64,000 bases of DNA from Planctomycetota bacterium. Its GTDB lineage: Bacteria; Planctomycetota; UBA1135; GCA-002748355. The notes beneath the pieces are model-generated. The model saw nothing but the letters and a program-made list of their open reading frames with translations. It did no database searches and was not told the DNA's origin. The DNA is taken from contig PDSF01000026.1 of NCBI GenBank assembly GCA_002748355.1, positions 186,001 through 250,000 of the forward strand, written 5' to 3'. The stretch's first letter is position 1; the number at the start of each line of letters is the position of its first letter. The position numbers and the translations under genes were made by a program. Below, in pieces: positions 63,691-64,000 of this stretch.

Positions 63691-64000
63691 TGAGCACTTC
63701 GATCAACTTGCCGCCAGGCGCCGAGATCGCACATTTGCCGCAGCCCTTGCGCCTCGAGTGTGGGGAGGAGCTGCGCGGTGTCTTTGTGGGATACGAAATC
63801 CTTGGCCCGGAGCATGCTCCGCTGGTTCTGGTTCAGGGAGGAATCTCTTCGGGGCGCCATCTTGCGGCGCACGAGTCTGACAAAGCGCCGGGATGGTGGG
63901 AGGGCTGCGTTGCTCCCGGTGGGCCCATCGACAGCAAGCGCTTTCGCGTCCTTGCCCTCGATTATCTCGGGGGCAACGGCCTGACGACGCAGCCGCAGCT
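63690..64000 (+). CDS. metX: Homoserine O-acyltransferase, MetX type (partial)
   Basis: GTG start overlapping the hom stop; the gene continues past the right edge, with 103 codons visible. LVLVQGGISSGRHLA contains the alpha/beta-hydrolase entry motif, followed by GWWEGCVAPGGPIDSKRFRVLALDYLGGNGLTT, a strong match to MetX-type enzymes; the GGISxGRHxA form resembles members that use succinyl-CoA. The catalytic Ser is beyond the edge. With hom it commits homoserine to methionine. Confidence 0.88.
   Translation, partial: MSTSINLPPGAEIAHLPQPLRLECGEELRGVFVGYEILGPEHAPLVLVQGGISSGRHLAAHESDKAPGWWEGCVAPGGPIDSKRFRVLALDYLGGNGLTTQPQ

Overview
The window looks like a piece of a chromosome from a member of the Planctomycetota (inferred from gene content; no rRNA is present). 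The supporting signs are an ECF-type sigma factor directly followed by a large Ser/Thr kinase with one transmembrane helix and a long extracytoplasmic part, a zinc-ribbon/transmembrane/HExxH protein of the DUF1570 type, an exosortase with EpsI and a PEP-CTERM-like protein, and many short or single-gene transcription units with long GC-rich spacers. Coding density is high, and I see no phage, IS element or CRISPR array.

Layout. 0-10 kb: a secreted PDZ-ended protein (cut by the left edge), a RocB-like M20 peptidase, a cyclic-2,3-diphosphoglycerate-synthetase-like GTPase, Xaa-Pro aminopeptidase, metF, urocanase and a two-domain VOC protein. 10-22 kb: sigma factor/kinase pair, a lipoprotein, archaeal-type proS, a GH29 fucosidase, then a DsbD-type transmembrane thiol-reductant conduit whose thioredoxin domain is interrupted by an in-frame UGA exactly at the first Cys of the CxxC motif. 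That UGA is followed by a hairpin fitting the bacterial SECIS pattern, so I annotate 17606-20011 as one selenoprotein gene. Next come a coupled lipoprotein gene, a Nudix hydrolase and rpmG. 22-29 kb: a fatty-acid oxidation fusion protein, a nitrilase/NadE pair, a DUF2017-like protein, a PccB-type carboxyltransferase and an O-antigen-ligase-like membrane protein. 29.7-37.1 kb: citrate synthase, a four-gene Na+-pumping decarboxylase operon, and divergently from it biotin carboxylase plus a biotin carrier. 37-44 kb: SMUG1-like glycosylase, glycosyltransferase, EpsI, exosortase, its probable substrate, a methyltransferase and an unrecognised coupled gene. 44.5-54.4 kb: class I aldolase, tRNA-Val(CAC), a TPR protein, the HExxH protein, ROK kinase, thiolase, LON-domain protein and a DUF368 transporter. 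54.5-64 kb: a GT-C glycosyltransferase, methyltransferase, metal-receptor-like protein, phosphoesterase, mutY, small membrane protein, a secreted protein, then homoserine dehydrogenase and the start of a MetX-type acyltransferase.

How the genes fit together. PccB, biotin carboxylase, the biotin carriers and the Na+-dependent decarboxylase form a propionyl-CoA/methylmalonyl-CoA node linked to citrate synthase, the beta-oxidation fusion and thiolase. metF, hom and metX belong to methionine biosynthesis. Exosortase, EpsI, glycosyltransferases, the O-antigen-ligase-like protein and the DUF368 lipid-carrier transporter point to surface polysaccharide and anchored-protein export. The most notable signals are the DsbD selenoprotein and a densely self-complementary, pseudoknot-capable leader at 49575-49697 just upstream of the HExxH protein.
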